DNA of 12,821 nucleotides from Pseudomonadota bacterium (GTDB taxonomy: Bacteria; Pseudomonadota; Gammaproteobacteria; Burkholderiales; Burkholderiaceae_C), in NCBI GenBank assembly GCA_023418355.1, contig JAEZZU010000207.1, positions 1 to 12,821 of the forward strand, given 5' to 3'. The notes beneath the pieces are model-generated. The model was not told the DNA's origin and did not search any database. It saw nothing but the letters and a program-made list of their open reading frames with translations. The translations under genes were made by a program, and so were the position numbers. The stretch's first letter is position 1. The number at the start of each line of letters is the position of its first letter. Positions 1 through 6,925 of the stretch are shown here, piece after piece.

Positions 1-27
1 GGGGCATTCGGCCTGAACTGTGGTCAA

Positions 28-33
28 ATTATA
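28..33 (-). promoter_or_regulatory. possible -10 box (TATAAT) for a divergent gene leaving the window
   Basis: Read on the minus strand, positions 33 to 28 are a perfect TATAAT. About 20 bases downstream on that strand is an ATG (7 to 5), the only part of a possible divergent gene that falls in the window. No good -35 hexamer is visible at 16-18 bases, so this is a weak call. I could not find a convincing plus-strand promoter for the aminotransferase in positions 1-92. Confidence 0.2.
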
Positions 34-40
34 GGTTTCA

Positions 41-62
41 CCGAGGCGCGGGCGCGCCTTGG
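41..62. repeat. GC-rich palindrome in the leader of the aminotransferase gene
   Basis: The arms GGCGCG (45-50) and CGCGCC (53-58) are perfectly inverted around GG. The symmetry extends outward to 41-62 with a single G-T mismatch. It ends 30 bases before the aminotransferase ATG. As RNA it would form a strong stem with a tetraloop, without a following T-run, so it is not a Rho-independent terminator. It could be an operator or an mRNA leader hairpin; the function is not known. Confidence 0.4.
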
Positions 63-92
63 CGCTGTTCAAGCTAGAGGTTGCATATTTCC

Positions 93-1376
93 ATGAAAAC
101 CGTCCAAAAATCCGCAAAGCTGGCCCATGTTTGTTATGACATCCGGGGGCCGATCATGGACGCGGCCAAACAGATGGAAGAAGACGGCCACAAGATCATC
201 AAGCTCAACATCGGCAATCTGGCCGTGTTCGGTTTTGATGCGCCGGAAGAAATCCAGCAGGACATGATCCGCAACCTGCCCAACTCGGCAGGCTACTCGG
301 ACAGCAAGGGCATTTTCGCGGCGCGCAAGGCGGTGATGCACGAAACCCAGCGCCAGGGTGTCAAGGGCGTGACGCTGGACGACATCTATCTGGGTAACGG
401 CGCTTCGGAGCTGATCAGCCTGGCCACCAACGCACTGCTGGACAACGGTGACGAGCTGCTGCTGCCTGCCCCTGACTATCCACTGTGGACTGCTGCCACC
501 AGCCTGTCCGGCGGCACCCCCGTGCACTACATCTGCGACGAAGCCAATGGCTGGATGCCCAGCCTGGACGACATTCGCGCCAAGGTCACACCCCGTACCA
601 AGGGCATTGTGGTCATCAACCCCAACAACCCCACCGGCGCGCTGTACTCCAGGGAGCTGCTGCTGGGCATCATTGAGATTGCCCGCGAGCATGGCCTGGT
701 GATCTTTGCCGACGAGGTCTACGACAAGGTGCTGTATGACGACGTCAAGCACACACCGCTGGCCACCCTGTCGCAGGACGTGTTGACCATCACCTTCAAC
801 TCGCTGTCCAAGGCCTACCGCTCCTGCGGCTACCGCGCGGGCTGGATGGTGATCTCGGGCGACAAAAAGCCTGCCAAGGATTACATCGAGGGCCTGAACA
901 TGCTCTCGAACATGCGCCTGTGCGCCAATGTGCCTGGCCAGTGGGCCGTGCAGACCGCGCTGGGCGGCTACCAGTCCATCAACGATCTGGTCTGCGAAGG
1001 CGGCCGTCTGCGCAAGCAGCGCGACCTGGCCTGGGAGATGATCAACGCCATCCCCGGCGTGAGCTGCGTCAAGCCCCAGGGTGCGCTGTACATGTTCCCG
1101 CGCCTGGACCCAGAGATCTACCCCATCCAGAACGACCAGGACTTTTTCCTCGAAGTGCTGCAGGAAACCAAGGTCATGCTGGTGCAGGGCACGGGCTTTA
1201 ACTGGCCCCATCCCGACCACTTCCGCATCGTGTTCCTGCCGCATGAGGCAGACCTGCGCGAAGCCATCAACCGACTGGCTAACTTCCTGGCCAAGTACCG
1301 CCAGCGCCATGGCACGGACAAGCTGCTGAACAAGCCAGCAGGCAAGGCCAAGAACAAGGCAGAGGCGGCAGCCTGA
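93..1376 (+). CDS. alaA: AlaA-type alanine aminotransferase (PLP-dependent, class I/II)
   Basis: A pyridoxal-phosphate enzyme expected to interconvert alanine and 2-oxoglutarate with pyruvate and glutamate in the cytoplasm, 427 aa. It aligns nearly without gaps with E. coli AlaA as I remember it. The PLP Schiff-base lysine is K240 in NSLSKAYR. Cofactor contacts are N179 in NPNNPTGA, D207 and Y210 in FADEVYDK, and the substrate-carboxylate arginine is R378 in HFRIVFLP. The frame is open from a TTG at 81, but ATG 93 is preferred: it makes the N-terminus (MKTVQKSAKL) line up exactly with E. coli AlaA and leaves an AGAGG ribosome-binding site at 76-80. The last ~20 residues are a Lys/Ala-rich tail absent from E. 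coli AlaA. It precedes hom and thrC, so a supply role in amino-acid synthesis is plausible. The exact substrate preference (alanine or a related amino acid) is inferred from similarity. Confidence 0.93.
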   Translation: MKTVQKSAKLAHVCYDIRGPIMDAAKQMEEDGHKIIKLNIGNLAVFGFDAPEEIQQDMIRNLPNSAGYSDSKGIFAARKAVMHETQRQGVKGVTLDDIYLGNGASELISLATNALLDNGDELLLPAPDYPLWTAATSLSGGTPVHYICDEANGWMPSLDDIRAKVTPRTKGIVVINPNNPTGALYSRELLLGIIEIAREHGLVIFADEVYDKVLYDDVKHTPLATLSQDVLTITFNSLSKAYRSCGYRAGWMVISGDKKPAKDYIEGLNMLSNMRLCANVPGQWAVQTALGGYQSINDLVCEGGRLRKQRDLAWEMINAIPGVSCVKPQGALYMFPRLDPEIYPIQNDQDFFLEVLQETKVMLVQGTGFNWPHPDHFRIVFLPHEADLREAINRLANFLAKYRQRHGTDKLLNKPAGKAKNKAEAAA

Positions 1377-1380
1377 GATT

Positions 1381-1421
1381 TTTTGATAGCTGCAAGCGCA
1401 GACCCCATAAGCGCTGCAGCC
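1381..1421 (+). repeat. dispersed palindromic repeat, copy 1
   Basis: A 41-base unit starting TTTTGATAGCTG and ending AAGCGCTGCAGCC, four bases after the alaA stop. The internal dyad is GCTGCAAGCGC (1389-1399) against GCGCTGCAGC (1411-1420). It matches copy 3 (6874-6914) at 32 of 41 positions by hand count without gaps. As RNA it forms a hairpin between alaA and hom, which might dampen transcription or protect the upstream message. No separate promoter for hom is obvious. Confidence 0.8.
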
Positions 1422-1449
1422 ACTTTTGACGTAGAAACTAAAGAGACTT

Positions 1450-2784
1450 ATGAAACCGATCCAAGTAGGCCTGTTGGGCATTGGCACCGTGGGTAGCGGC
1501 ACATTCAACGTGCTGCAGCGCAACCAGGAAGAGATTCGCCGTCGTGCGGGTCGTGGCATTGAGATTGCCATGGTGGCCGACTTGGACACGACACGCGCCA
1601 AGCAGGTCGTGGGCGATGCCGCCAAGGTGGTGGGCGATGCCCGTGAAGTCATTGCCAACCCCGACATCGACGTGGTGGTGGAGCTGATCGGCGGCTACGG
1701 CATTGCCAAGGCGCTGGTGCTGGAAGCCATTGCCGCTGGCAAGCATGTGGTGACTGCCAACAAGGCGCTGCTGGCTGTGCACGGCACGGAAATCTTCAAG
1801 GCGGCAGCCGAGAAGGGCGTGATCGTGGCCTATGAAGCGGCGGTGGCCGGTGGTATTCCCATCATCAAGGCGCTGCGCGAAGGCCTGACCGCCAACCAGA
1901 TCCAGTGGGTGGCAGGCATCATCAACGGCACGACCAACTTCATCCTGTCCGAAATGCGTGACAAGGGCCTGGACTTTGACGTTGTTCTGAAGGAAGCGCA
2001 GCGTCTGGGCTATGCCGAAGCTGACCCCACCTTTGACATCGAGGGTGTGGACGCTGCCCACAAGGCCACCTTGATGAGCGCGATTGCCTTTGGCATTCCT
2101 GTGCAGTTTGACAAGGCCTATGTGGAAGGCATCACCAAGCTGACCTCGACCGACATCAAGTACGCCGAACAGCTGGGCTACCGCATCAAGCTGCTGGGCA
2201 TCACCAAGCGCACCGACAAGGGCGTGGAGCTGCGCGTGCACCCCTCGCTGGTGCCTACCAAGCGCCTGATCGCCAATGTGGAAGGTGCGATGAACGCCGT
2301 GGTGGTGCATGGCGACGCCGTGGGCACCACGCTGTACTACGGCAAGGGTGCAGGCTCTGAGCCCACCGCTTCGGCCGTGATTGCCGACCTGGTCGATATC
2401 GCCCGCATGGATGGTTCCGACCCCGCACACCGCGTGCCTGCGCTGGCCTTCCAGGCCAACACCCTGGCAGCTGCGGGCAACGAACTGCCTGTGCTGCCCA
2501 TGGCCGACGTCGTCACCAGCTACTACCTGCGCATCCGTGTGGCGGACGAAGCAGGCGTCCTTGCCAAGATCACCACGCTGCTGGCCAATGCCGGCATCAG
2601 CATTGACGCTGTGTTGCAGCGCGAAGCCGATGAAGTGGGCGGTGAAGGCTCGAACCAGACCGACCTGATCATCCTGACGCATGACACCCGCGAAGGTGAC
2701 ATGGACAAGGCACTGGCTGAAATCCAGGGCCTGCCCACCGTGCTGGCACCTATCACCCGCATCCGTAAAGAAGAGCTGAACTGA
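1450..2784 (+). CDS. hom: homoserine dehydrogenase
   Basis: Catalyses NAD(P)H-dependent reduction of aspartate semialdehyde to homoserine, the branch point to threonine, methionine and isoleucine. The protein has 444 aa and is the monofunctional type, with no aspartokinase domain. The N-terminal Rossmann fold carries G10-I-G-T-V-G15. The catalytic domain has N159-GTTN and the segment ADPTFDIEGVDAAHK, with D201 and the likely catalytic K205. A C-terminal ACT domain starts near residue 357 (SYYLRIRVADEAGVLAKI), typical of allosteric inhibition by threonine. The ATG at 1450 follows AAAGAG (1440-1445). The stop codon TGA overlaps the thrC ATG by one base, so the two genes are cotranscribed and probably translationally coupled. 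The 73-base gap to alaA contains repeat copy 1. Confidence 0.97.
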   Translation: MKPIQVGLLGIGTVGSGTFNVLQRNQEEIRRRAGRGIEIAMVADLDTTRAKQVVGDAAKVVGDAREVIANPDIDVVVELIGGYGIAKALVLEAIAAGKHVVTANKALLAVHGTEIFKAAAEKGVIVAYEAAVAGGIPIIKALREGLTANQIQWVAGIINGTTNFILSEMRDKGLDFDVVLKEAQRLGYAEADPTFDIEGVDAAHKATLMSAIAFGIPVQFDKAYVEGITKLTSTDIKYAEQLGYRIKLLGITKRTDKGVELRVHPSLVPTKRLIANVEGAMNAVVVHGDAVGTTLYYGKGAGSEPTASAVIADLVDIARMDGSDPAHRVPALAFQANTLAAAGNELPVLPMADVVTSYYLRIRVADEAGVLAKITTLLANAGISIDAVLQREADEVGGEGSNQTDLIILTHDTREGDMDKALAEIQGLPTVLAPITRIRKEELN

Positions 2785-4208
2785 TGCTGTACCTCTCGAC
2801 CCGCGGTCATGCGGACCGCAAACGCTTTTGCGACATCCTGCTCGAAGGTCTGGCCCCCGATGGCGGCCTGTACCTGCCTGAGCACTACCCGCAGATCGAC
2901 GATGCCAAGCTGACCCAGCTGCGCACCGTGCTGGCTGAGCAGGGCTATGCGGCGCTGGCGTATGAAATCCTGTCGCTGTACATCGACGACATTCCGTCCG
3001 ACGATCTGCGCGCCCTGTGCGCCAAGACGTACACCAAGGAAGTGTTCGGCACCGACGCCATCGTGCCCGTGCGCCAGCTGGAAAACAATCTGTACATCGA
3101 AGCCCTGTCCAACGGCCCCACACTGGCCTTCAAGGACATGGCCATGCAGCTGCTGGGCAATCTGTTCGAGTACGAGCTGAACCGCCGTGGCGAAGAACTG
3201 AACATCTTGGGCGCGACCTCGGGCGACACCGGCAGCGCGGCCGAATACGCCATGCGCGGCAAAAAGGGTGTGCGCGTGTTTATGACCAGCCCCCACGGCC
3301 GCATGAGCCCCTTCCAGCAGGCCCAGATGTTCTCGTTGCAAGACGAAAACATCCACAACCTCGCCATCGAAGGTGTGTTTGATGACTGCCAGGACATCGT
3401 CAAGGCCGTCTCGAACGACCACGCCTTCAAGGCCAAGTACAAGATCGGCACCGTCAACTCCATCAACTGGGCACGTTTGCTGGCACAGGTGGTGTACTAC
3501 TTTGCGGGCTATCTGCAGGTTACCAAGCACAACTTCGGAAAGGTGAGCTTCACCGTGCCCAGCGGCAACTTCGGCAACATCTGCGCAGGCCATGTGGCAC
3601 GCCAGATGGGCCTGCCGATTGCGCAGCTGGTGGTGGCGACCAATGAAAACGATGTGCTGGACGAGTTCTTCCGCACGGGCGTGTACCAGGTGCGCGGTTC
3701 GGCCAACACCTATGAGACATCGAGCCCCTCGATGGACATCTCCAAGGCCAGCAACTTTGAGCGCTTCATCTTTGACCTGGTCGGCCGCAACGGCGAGCGC
3801 ACACGCCAGCTGTTTGCCGAAGGCGTGGCCAAGGATGGCAAGTTCGACCTGAGCCGCGATGAAGTCTTCCAGGACGCGGCCATGAAGTACGGCTTTGTCA
3901 GCGGCAAGAGCACGCATGCCGACCGTTTGGCTACCATCAAGGACTGCTACGAGCGTCTGGGCCAGATGATTGACACCCACACCGCCGATGGTGTGAAGGT
4001 CGCGCGTGAGCGCCTGCGTGCCGAGCCCATGATCGTGCTGGAGACCGCACTGCCCATCAAGTTTGCCGCCACGATTGAGGAAGCACTGGGCCGCCAGCCC
4101 GAGCGTCCTGCCAAGTTTGAAGGCATTGAAGCCCTGCCAAAGCGTGTGCAGGTCATGCCTGCGGACGTGGAAAAGGTGAAGGCCTATATTCAGCAGCACT
4201 GTGATTGA
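2784..4208 (+). CDS. thrC: threonine synthase
   Basis: A PLP enzyme converting O-phosphohomoserine to threonine and phosphate, the last threonine step, 474 aa. The N-terminus MLYLSTRG is typical of the family. The PLP lysine is K117 in LAFKDMAMQ. Phosphate and cofactor loops are T145-SGDTGSA and S260-GNFGN. TYETSSPSMDISKASNFERF, about residues 311-330, is also a family signature. Its length suits the proteobacterial class with an N-terminal cap and a C-terminal extension. The start overlaps the hom stop by one base (TGATG), with a purine-rich AAAGAAGAG within the hom end serving as ribosome-binding site. Both the preceding enzyme, hom, and this one serve the same branch; homoserine kinase (thrB) is not in the window. 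Confidence 0.97.
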   Translation: MLYLSTRGHADRKRFCDILLEGLAPDGGLYLPEHYPQIDDAKLTQLRTVLAEQGYAALAYEILSLYIDDIPSDDLRALCAKTYTKEVFGTDAIVPVRQLENNLYIEALSNGPTLAFKDMAMQLLGNLFEYELNRRGEELNILGATSGDTGSAAEYAMRGKKGVRVFMTSPHGRMSPFQQAQMFSLQDENIHNLAIEGVFDDCQDIVKAVSNDHAFKAKYKIGTVNSINWARLLAQVVYYFAGYLQVTKHNFGKVSFTVPSGNFGNICAGHVARQMGLPIAQLVVATNENDVLDEFFRTGVYQVRGSANTYETSSPSMDISKASNFERFIFDLVGRNGERTRQLFAEGVAKDGKFDLSRDEVFQDAAMKYGFVSGKSTHADRLATIKDCYERLGQMIDTHTADGVKVARERLRAEPMIVLETALPIKFAATIEEALGRQPERPAKFEGIEALPKRVQVMPADVEKVKAYIQQHCD

Positions 4209-4230
4209 GTACTTGCAGAGCTTGTAAAAA

Positions 4231-4309
4231 GATAGCTGCCAGCGCTGGTATCTATTAGTTTTTCCGTACAAATGTATTGAAAACCTTGATAAATACAGCG
4301 CGGCAAGCT
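4231..4309 (+). repeat. dispersed palindromic repeat, copy 2 (long hairpin form)
   Basis: It starts GATAGCTGCCAGCGCTGG, 22 bases after the thrC stop. The left arm (about 4234-4264) and right arm (about 4279-4309) are imperfect inverted copies of each other: the right arm read on the minus strand begins AGCTTGCCGCGCTGTATTTA, against AGCTGCCAGCGCTGGTATCT on the left. The loop itself contains TACA-AA-TGTA. The left arm shares AGCGCTGGTAT with copy 5. The whole can fold into one ~75-base hairpin or cruciform. Confidence 0.75.
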
Positions 4310-4344
4310 CTGATTTTTGAAGCTCTGCAGGCTTGCACACATGG

Positions 4345-4377
4345 ACGGCGCTTGTCACCCAAGCGCCGTTTGTTATT
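4345..4377 (+). terminator. probable Rho-independent terminator between thrC and mobB
   Basis: A perfect 9-bp stem, ACGGCGCTT (4345-4353) and AAGCGCCGT (4361-4369), has a 7-base loop and is followed by TTGTTATT. It lies 137 bases past thrC but only about 20 bases before the mobB start codon. It could therefore end the threonine transcript or act as a leader hairpin of mobB. The T-run is interrupted, so efficiency is uncertain. Confidence 0.6.
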
Positions 4378-4395
4378 GGGAAGAAAGCGCACACC

Positions 4396-4968
4396 ATGAA
4401 AGCTCTGGGCTTTGCCGCTTACTCCGGCATGGGCAAGACCACCTTGCTGGAACAACTGATCGCCGCGCTGCGCGCGCGCGGGCAGCGTGTCTCGACCGTC
4501 AAGCATGCCCACCATGATGTGGACATCGATATTCCGGGCAAGGACAGCTGGCGCCACCGCCAGGCCGGAGCGTCGGAAGTGCTGCTGGTCTGCGACAGGC
4601 GCCTGGCGCTGGTGCGTGAATTTGCGCAGGAGCAAGACCTCGATGTGCATGCCATGCTGGCCGAGCTGCGCAGCGATGTAGATTGGGTGCTGGTAGAAGG
4701 CTTCAAGCACGGCGACCTGCCCAAGGTGGAAATCTGGCGTGCGCCCGATCCCACCAGCGGCAAACCTGCCAAGCCGCTGCGTTTTCCCGAGGACCCGCAT
4801 GTGGTGGCGCTGGCAACCGATGACGCCGCAGCCTTGCCCGTGCAGCCACCTGCGCACATCACGCTGCTGGATTTGAACCAGCCCGCGCAGATGGCCGACT
4901 GGATGCTGGCCAACGCCGCACGTTTTGAATACCAGGCCCCACAGGGCCAGACAAGCAACAAGGAGTAA
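4396..4968 (+). CDS. mobB: MobB, molybdopterin-guanine dinucleotide biosynthesis adapter protein
   Basis: A GTP-binding accessory protein that helps MobA attach GMP to molybdopterin, 190 aa against about 175 in E. coli. The P-loop is S10-GMGKTT (K14). KHAHHDVDIDIPGKDS follows, very like the E. coli KHTHHDMDVDKPGKDS. The Walker B-like DWVLVEGFKHGD is at residues 96-107. The reading frame is open from a TTG at 4333, but ATG 4396 is chosen because the next residues (MKALGFAAYSGMGKTT) match the family N-terminus and the earlier start would lie before the hairpin at 4345-4369. A purine-rich GGGAAGAAAG precedes the start. MobA is not in the window. The stop codon lies within the moeA ribosome-binding region, so mobB and moeA are one operon. 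Confidence 0.92.
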   Translation: MKALGFAAYSGMGKTTLLEQLIAALRARGQRVSTVKHAHHDVDIDIPGKDSWRHRQAGASEVLLVCDRRLALVREFAQEQDLDVHAMLAELRSDVDWVLVEGFKHGDLPKVEIWRAPDPTSGKPAKPLRFPEDPHVVALATDDAAALPVQPPAHITLLDLNQPAQMADWMLANAARFEYQAPQGQTSNKE

Positions 4969-4973
4969 TCCAC

Positions 4974-6206
4974 ATGATGACGACTTTGGATGAAGCGCTG
5001 GCCGCCGTGCTGGCACAGGCCGAACCCCTGGGTGTGGAGCAGGTGGATTTGTTCAACGCCGACGGCCGCGTGCTGCGCGCCGACTGCATCTCTGCCCTGC
5101 AGGTGCCGCCGCAGGACAACTCCGCCATGGACGGCTATGCCGTGCGTGCCGCAGACATCACCGCCGCTGGCGTGGCACTGCCTGTGAGCCAGCGCATTCC
5201 CGCAGGTCATGTGGGCACGCCACTGCAGCCCAGCACCGTGGCCCGCATCTTTACCGGCGCACCCGTGCCCCCCGGCGCGGACGCGGTGCTGATGCAGGAA
5301 GACACGCAGGTGCTCGAAGACGGCCGCGTGCAGTTCCATGCGATTCCTAAGCTCGGCCAGAACATCCGCCGTGCGGGTGAGGACATTGCCCTGAACAGCA
5401 CCGTGCTGGCCCAAGGCATGCGCCTGACACCTGCAGCCGTGGGGCTGGCCGCCAGCATTGGCATGGCCGAGCTGCCCGTAGGCCGCAAGCCCCGCGTGGC
5501 GCTGTTCTCCACGGGCGATGAACTGGTGTTGCCCGGCACCGTCGCGCCGCAGGACATGCGCCCCGGCAGCATCTACAACAGCAACCGCTACTTCCTGCGT
5601 GCGCTGCTGCAGCGCCTGGGCTGTGAGGTGGTGGACGGTGGCATCCTGCCCGACAACCTGGAGCAGACCGCAGCAGCTATTCAGCAGGTGGCGCAGGAAT
5701 GCGATCTGGTGCTCTCCAGCGCCGGTGTGTCAGTCGGCGAAGAAGACCACGTCAAGCCTGCGGTGGAGCAGCAGGGCGAGCTGAATCTGTGGAAGATCGC
5801 CATCAAGCCCGGCAAGCCTTTTGCCTATGGCAAGGTGTTCCGCAACGGCAAGGATGCATCCGGCGGTGTGGCGCACTTCATGGGCTTGCCTGGCAATCCA
5901 GTCTCGAGCTTCATCACCTTCCTGCTGCTGGTGCGCCCCTTTGTGCTGCGCCTGCAGGGTATGCAAGATGTGGCTCCCAAGGCGATTGAAGTCACAGCCC
6001 AGTTTGACTGGCTCAAAAACGAAAAGCGCCGCGAATTCCTGCGCGCGCGCCACACCGGCAACGGCGGGCTGGAGCTGTTTGGCAACCAGGGCTCGGGTGT
6101 GCTGACCTCCACAGTCTGGGGCGATGGTCTGATCGACAACCCGCCGCTGACGCAGATCCGCAAGGGTGACACCGTGCGCTTTATTCCGTTCACCGAATTG
6201 ATGTAA
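4974..6206 (+). CDS. moeA: MoeA, molybdopterin molybdenumtransferase
   Basis: Inserts molybdate into adenylylated molybdopterin to give molybdenum cofactor, 410 aa (E. coli MoeA 411). Landmarks are DNSAMDGYAVR (D48 to R58, with D53 equal to E. coli D59), FTGAPVPPGAD with T94, S179-TGDEL of the MogA-like fold, YNSNRY, S248-SAGVSVGEED with D258, G304-LPGNPVSS, and a C-terminal domain IV ending in VRFIPFTELM. The start ATG 4974 sits 8 bases after AGGAG (4961-4965), and a second ATG follows directly. One oddity is A250 where the family normally has the first glycine of GGVS. It is followed by moaD after 19 bases. Its usual partner for adenylylation (Mog/MogA) is not in the window. Confidence 0.97.
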   Translation: MMTTLDEALAAVLAQAEPLGVEQVDLFNADGRVLRADCISALQVPPQDNSAMDGYAVRAADITAAGVALPVSQRIPAGHVGTPLQPSTVARIFTGAPVPPGADAVLMQEDTQVLEDGRVQFHAIPKLGQNIRRAGEDIALNSTVLAQGMRLTPAAVGLAASIGMAELPVGRKPRVALFSTGDELVLPGTVAPQDMRPGSIYNSNRYFLRALLQRLGCEVVDGGILPDNLEQTAAAIQQVAQECDLVLSSAGVSVGEEDHVKPAVEQQGELNLWKIAIKPGKPFAYGKVFRNGKDASGGVAHFMGLPGNPVSSFITFLLLVRPFVLRLQGMQDVAPKAIEVTAQFDWLKNEKRREFLRARHTGNGGLELFGNQGSGVLTSTVWGDGLIDNPPLTQIRKGDTVRFIPFTELM

Positions 6207-6212
6207 GTTGGC

Positions 6213-6218
6213 GAGGAA
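6213..6218 (+). promoter_or_regulatory. ribosome-binding site that fixes the moaD start
   Basis: GAGGAA lies 7 bases before ATG 6226. The frame is open from a TTG at 6208, but that codon has no ribosome-binding site and would add six residues before the canonical MoaD N-terminus. Confidence 0.8.
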
Positions 6219-6225
6219 TACATCT

Positions 6226-6477
6226 ATGAATATCACTGTTCGATACTTCGCCTCCATCCGCGAGGCCATGGGCACCAGCAGCGAAGCGCTGGATACCACC
6301 GCCACCACCGTGGGTGCCTTGCGCGAAGAATTGATGGCGCGCAGCGAAGCGGCAGCTCATGCGCTGGCCCACGGCAAGGCCGTGCGCATGGCGCTGAACC
6401 AGGAGATGTGCAGCGGCGATGCCTTGCTCAAAGCAGGTGATGAAGTGGCTTTCTTCCCGCCCGTCACTGGCGGTTAA
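6226..6477 (+). CDS. moaD: MoaD, small subunit of molybdopterin synthase
   Basis: A ubiquitin-like sulfur carrier whose C-terminal glycine thiocarboxylate donates sulfur to precursor Z, 83 aa. The N-terminus MNITVRYFASIREAMG and the C-terminal PPVTGG are diagnostic; the terminal Gly-Gly is intact and must be free for activation by MoeB. It lies 19 bases after moeA and is cotranscribed with mobB and moeA. The large subunit MoaE is encoded separately at 7629-8090, behind an inserted or retained pair of minus-strand genes. moaD ends 9 bases before the recombinase-like gene, in the same frame. Confidence 0.95.
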   Translation: MNITVRYFASIREAMGTSSEALDTTATTVGALREELMARSEAAAHALAHGKAVRMALNQEMCSGDALLKAGDEVAFFPPVTGG

Positions 6478-6486
6478 ACGCTGACC

Positions 6487-6819
6487 ATGACCGATACCAA
6501 GCCGGAGATTGACGAAGCCATCAGCCGCCGCACGCGCCAGGCGCTCAGCGAAGCCAAGGCGCGCGGTGTGCAGCTGGGCAAGGCCGGGGCGGAGAACATC
6601 CGCGCCACGGTGGAAAAGCGCAAGTCGGCGGCCGATGCCTTTGCCAAACAGCACGAAGCCTTGTTCGCCGAATTCGTGGCGCAGGGCCTGACGCACCGCA
6701 AGATGGCCGAAGTGCTCAACGAGCGTGGCATTCCGGCGGCCAAGGGTGGGCCTTGGACGCACGGGCAGGTGCAGCGCATCCTGAACCGCTACGCCGACTG
6801 GGCGGCCTCTGAAAAATAG
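6487..6819 (+). CDS. serine-recombinase C-terminal remnant, no catalytic domain
   Basis: A 110-aa protein. Residues 12-32 (ISRRTRQALSEAKARGVQLG) resemble the helix and linker that follow the catalytic domain of resolvase-type serine recombinases. Residues 50-101 (ADAFA, then GLTHRKMAEVLNERGIP, KGGPWTHGQVQRILNR) resemble the recombinase DNA-binding helix-turn-helix segment. The N-terminal resolvase domain with the nucleophilic serine is missing; upstream is moaD, not a broken gene. The frame is intact and codon use looks like that of its neighbours, suggesting a retained, possibly domesticated DNA-binding protein rather than fresh debris. It starts 9 bases after moaD with no clear ribosome-binding site, which suggests translational coupling. 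A strong terminator follows, so it is the last gene of the mobB-moeA-moaD operon. Its role is unknown; a regulator is possible. Family assignment is by motif memory only. Confidence 0.7.
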   Translation: MTDTKPEIDEAISRRTRQALSEAKARGVQLGKAGAENIRATVEKRKSAADAFAKQHEALFAEFVAQGLTHRKMAEVLNERGIPAAKGGPWTHGQVQRILNRYADWAASEK

Positions 6820-6836
6820 AAGGCCTTGGTCCAAAG

Positions 6837-6877
6837 AAAAAGCCGTACAGCAAGCCAGCTGTACGGCTTTTGTTTTT
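6837..6877. terminator. strong bidirectional Rho-independent terminator
   Basis: A perfect 10-bp stem, AGCCGTACAG (6841-6850) and CTGTACGGCT (6859-6868), has an 8-base loop, a T-rich 3' side (TTTTGTTTTT) and an A-rich 5' side (AAAGAAAA). It ends the mobB-moeA-moaD transcript and, in reverse, can end the minus-strand transcript that stops at 6926. Confidence 0.9.
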
Positions 6878-6914
6878 GATAGCTGTCAGCGCTTGCAGGA
6901 TAAGCGCTGGAGCC
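6873..6914 (+). repeat. dispersed palindromic repeat, copy 3
   Basis: TTTTTGATAGCTGTCAGCGC opens the unit, which ends TAAGCGCTGGAGCC. The internal hairpin is AGCGCTT (6888-6894) against AAGCGCT (6902-6908). Its initial T-run is the tail of the preceding terminator. It lies between two convergent transcription units, ending 11 bases from the stop of the minus-strand gene. Confidence 0.85.
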
Positions 6915-6925
6915 TGTTTGGGGTA

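Noticed and set aside
81..92. TTG 81 as start of the aminotransferase
   Set aside because: It directly abuts the AGAGG box. ATG 93 gives the alignment expected for AlaA.
1389..1420. Hairpin after alaA as a Rho-independent terminator
   Set aside because: The stem is not followed by a T-run; it is repeat copy 1, and hom begins 30 bases later with no promoter of its own.
4333..4395. N-terminal extension of MobB from TTG 4333
   Set aside because: It would be translated through a terminator-like hairpin, and the family N-terminus begins at ATG 4396.
69..4397. Minus-strand open frames of 532, 561 and 624 codons opposite alaA, hom and thrC
   Set aside because: They are complementary to well-identified enzymes, run across gene boundaries, are rich in His, Gln and Arg from mirrored codon bias, and match no family.
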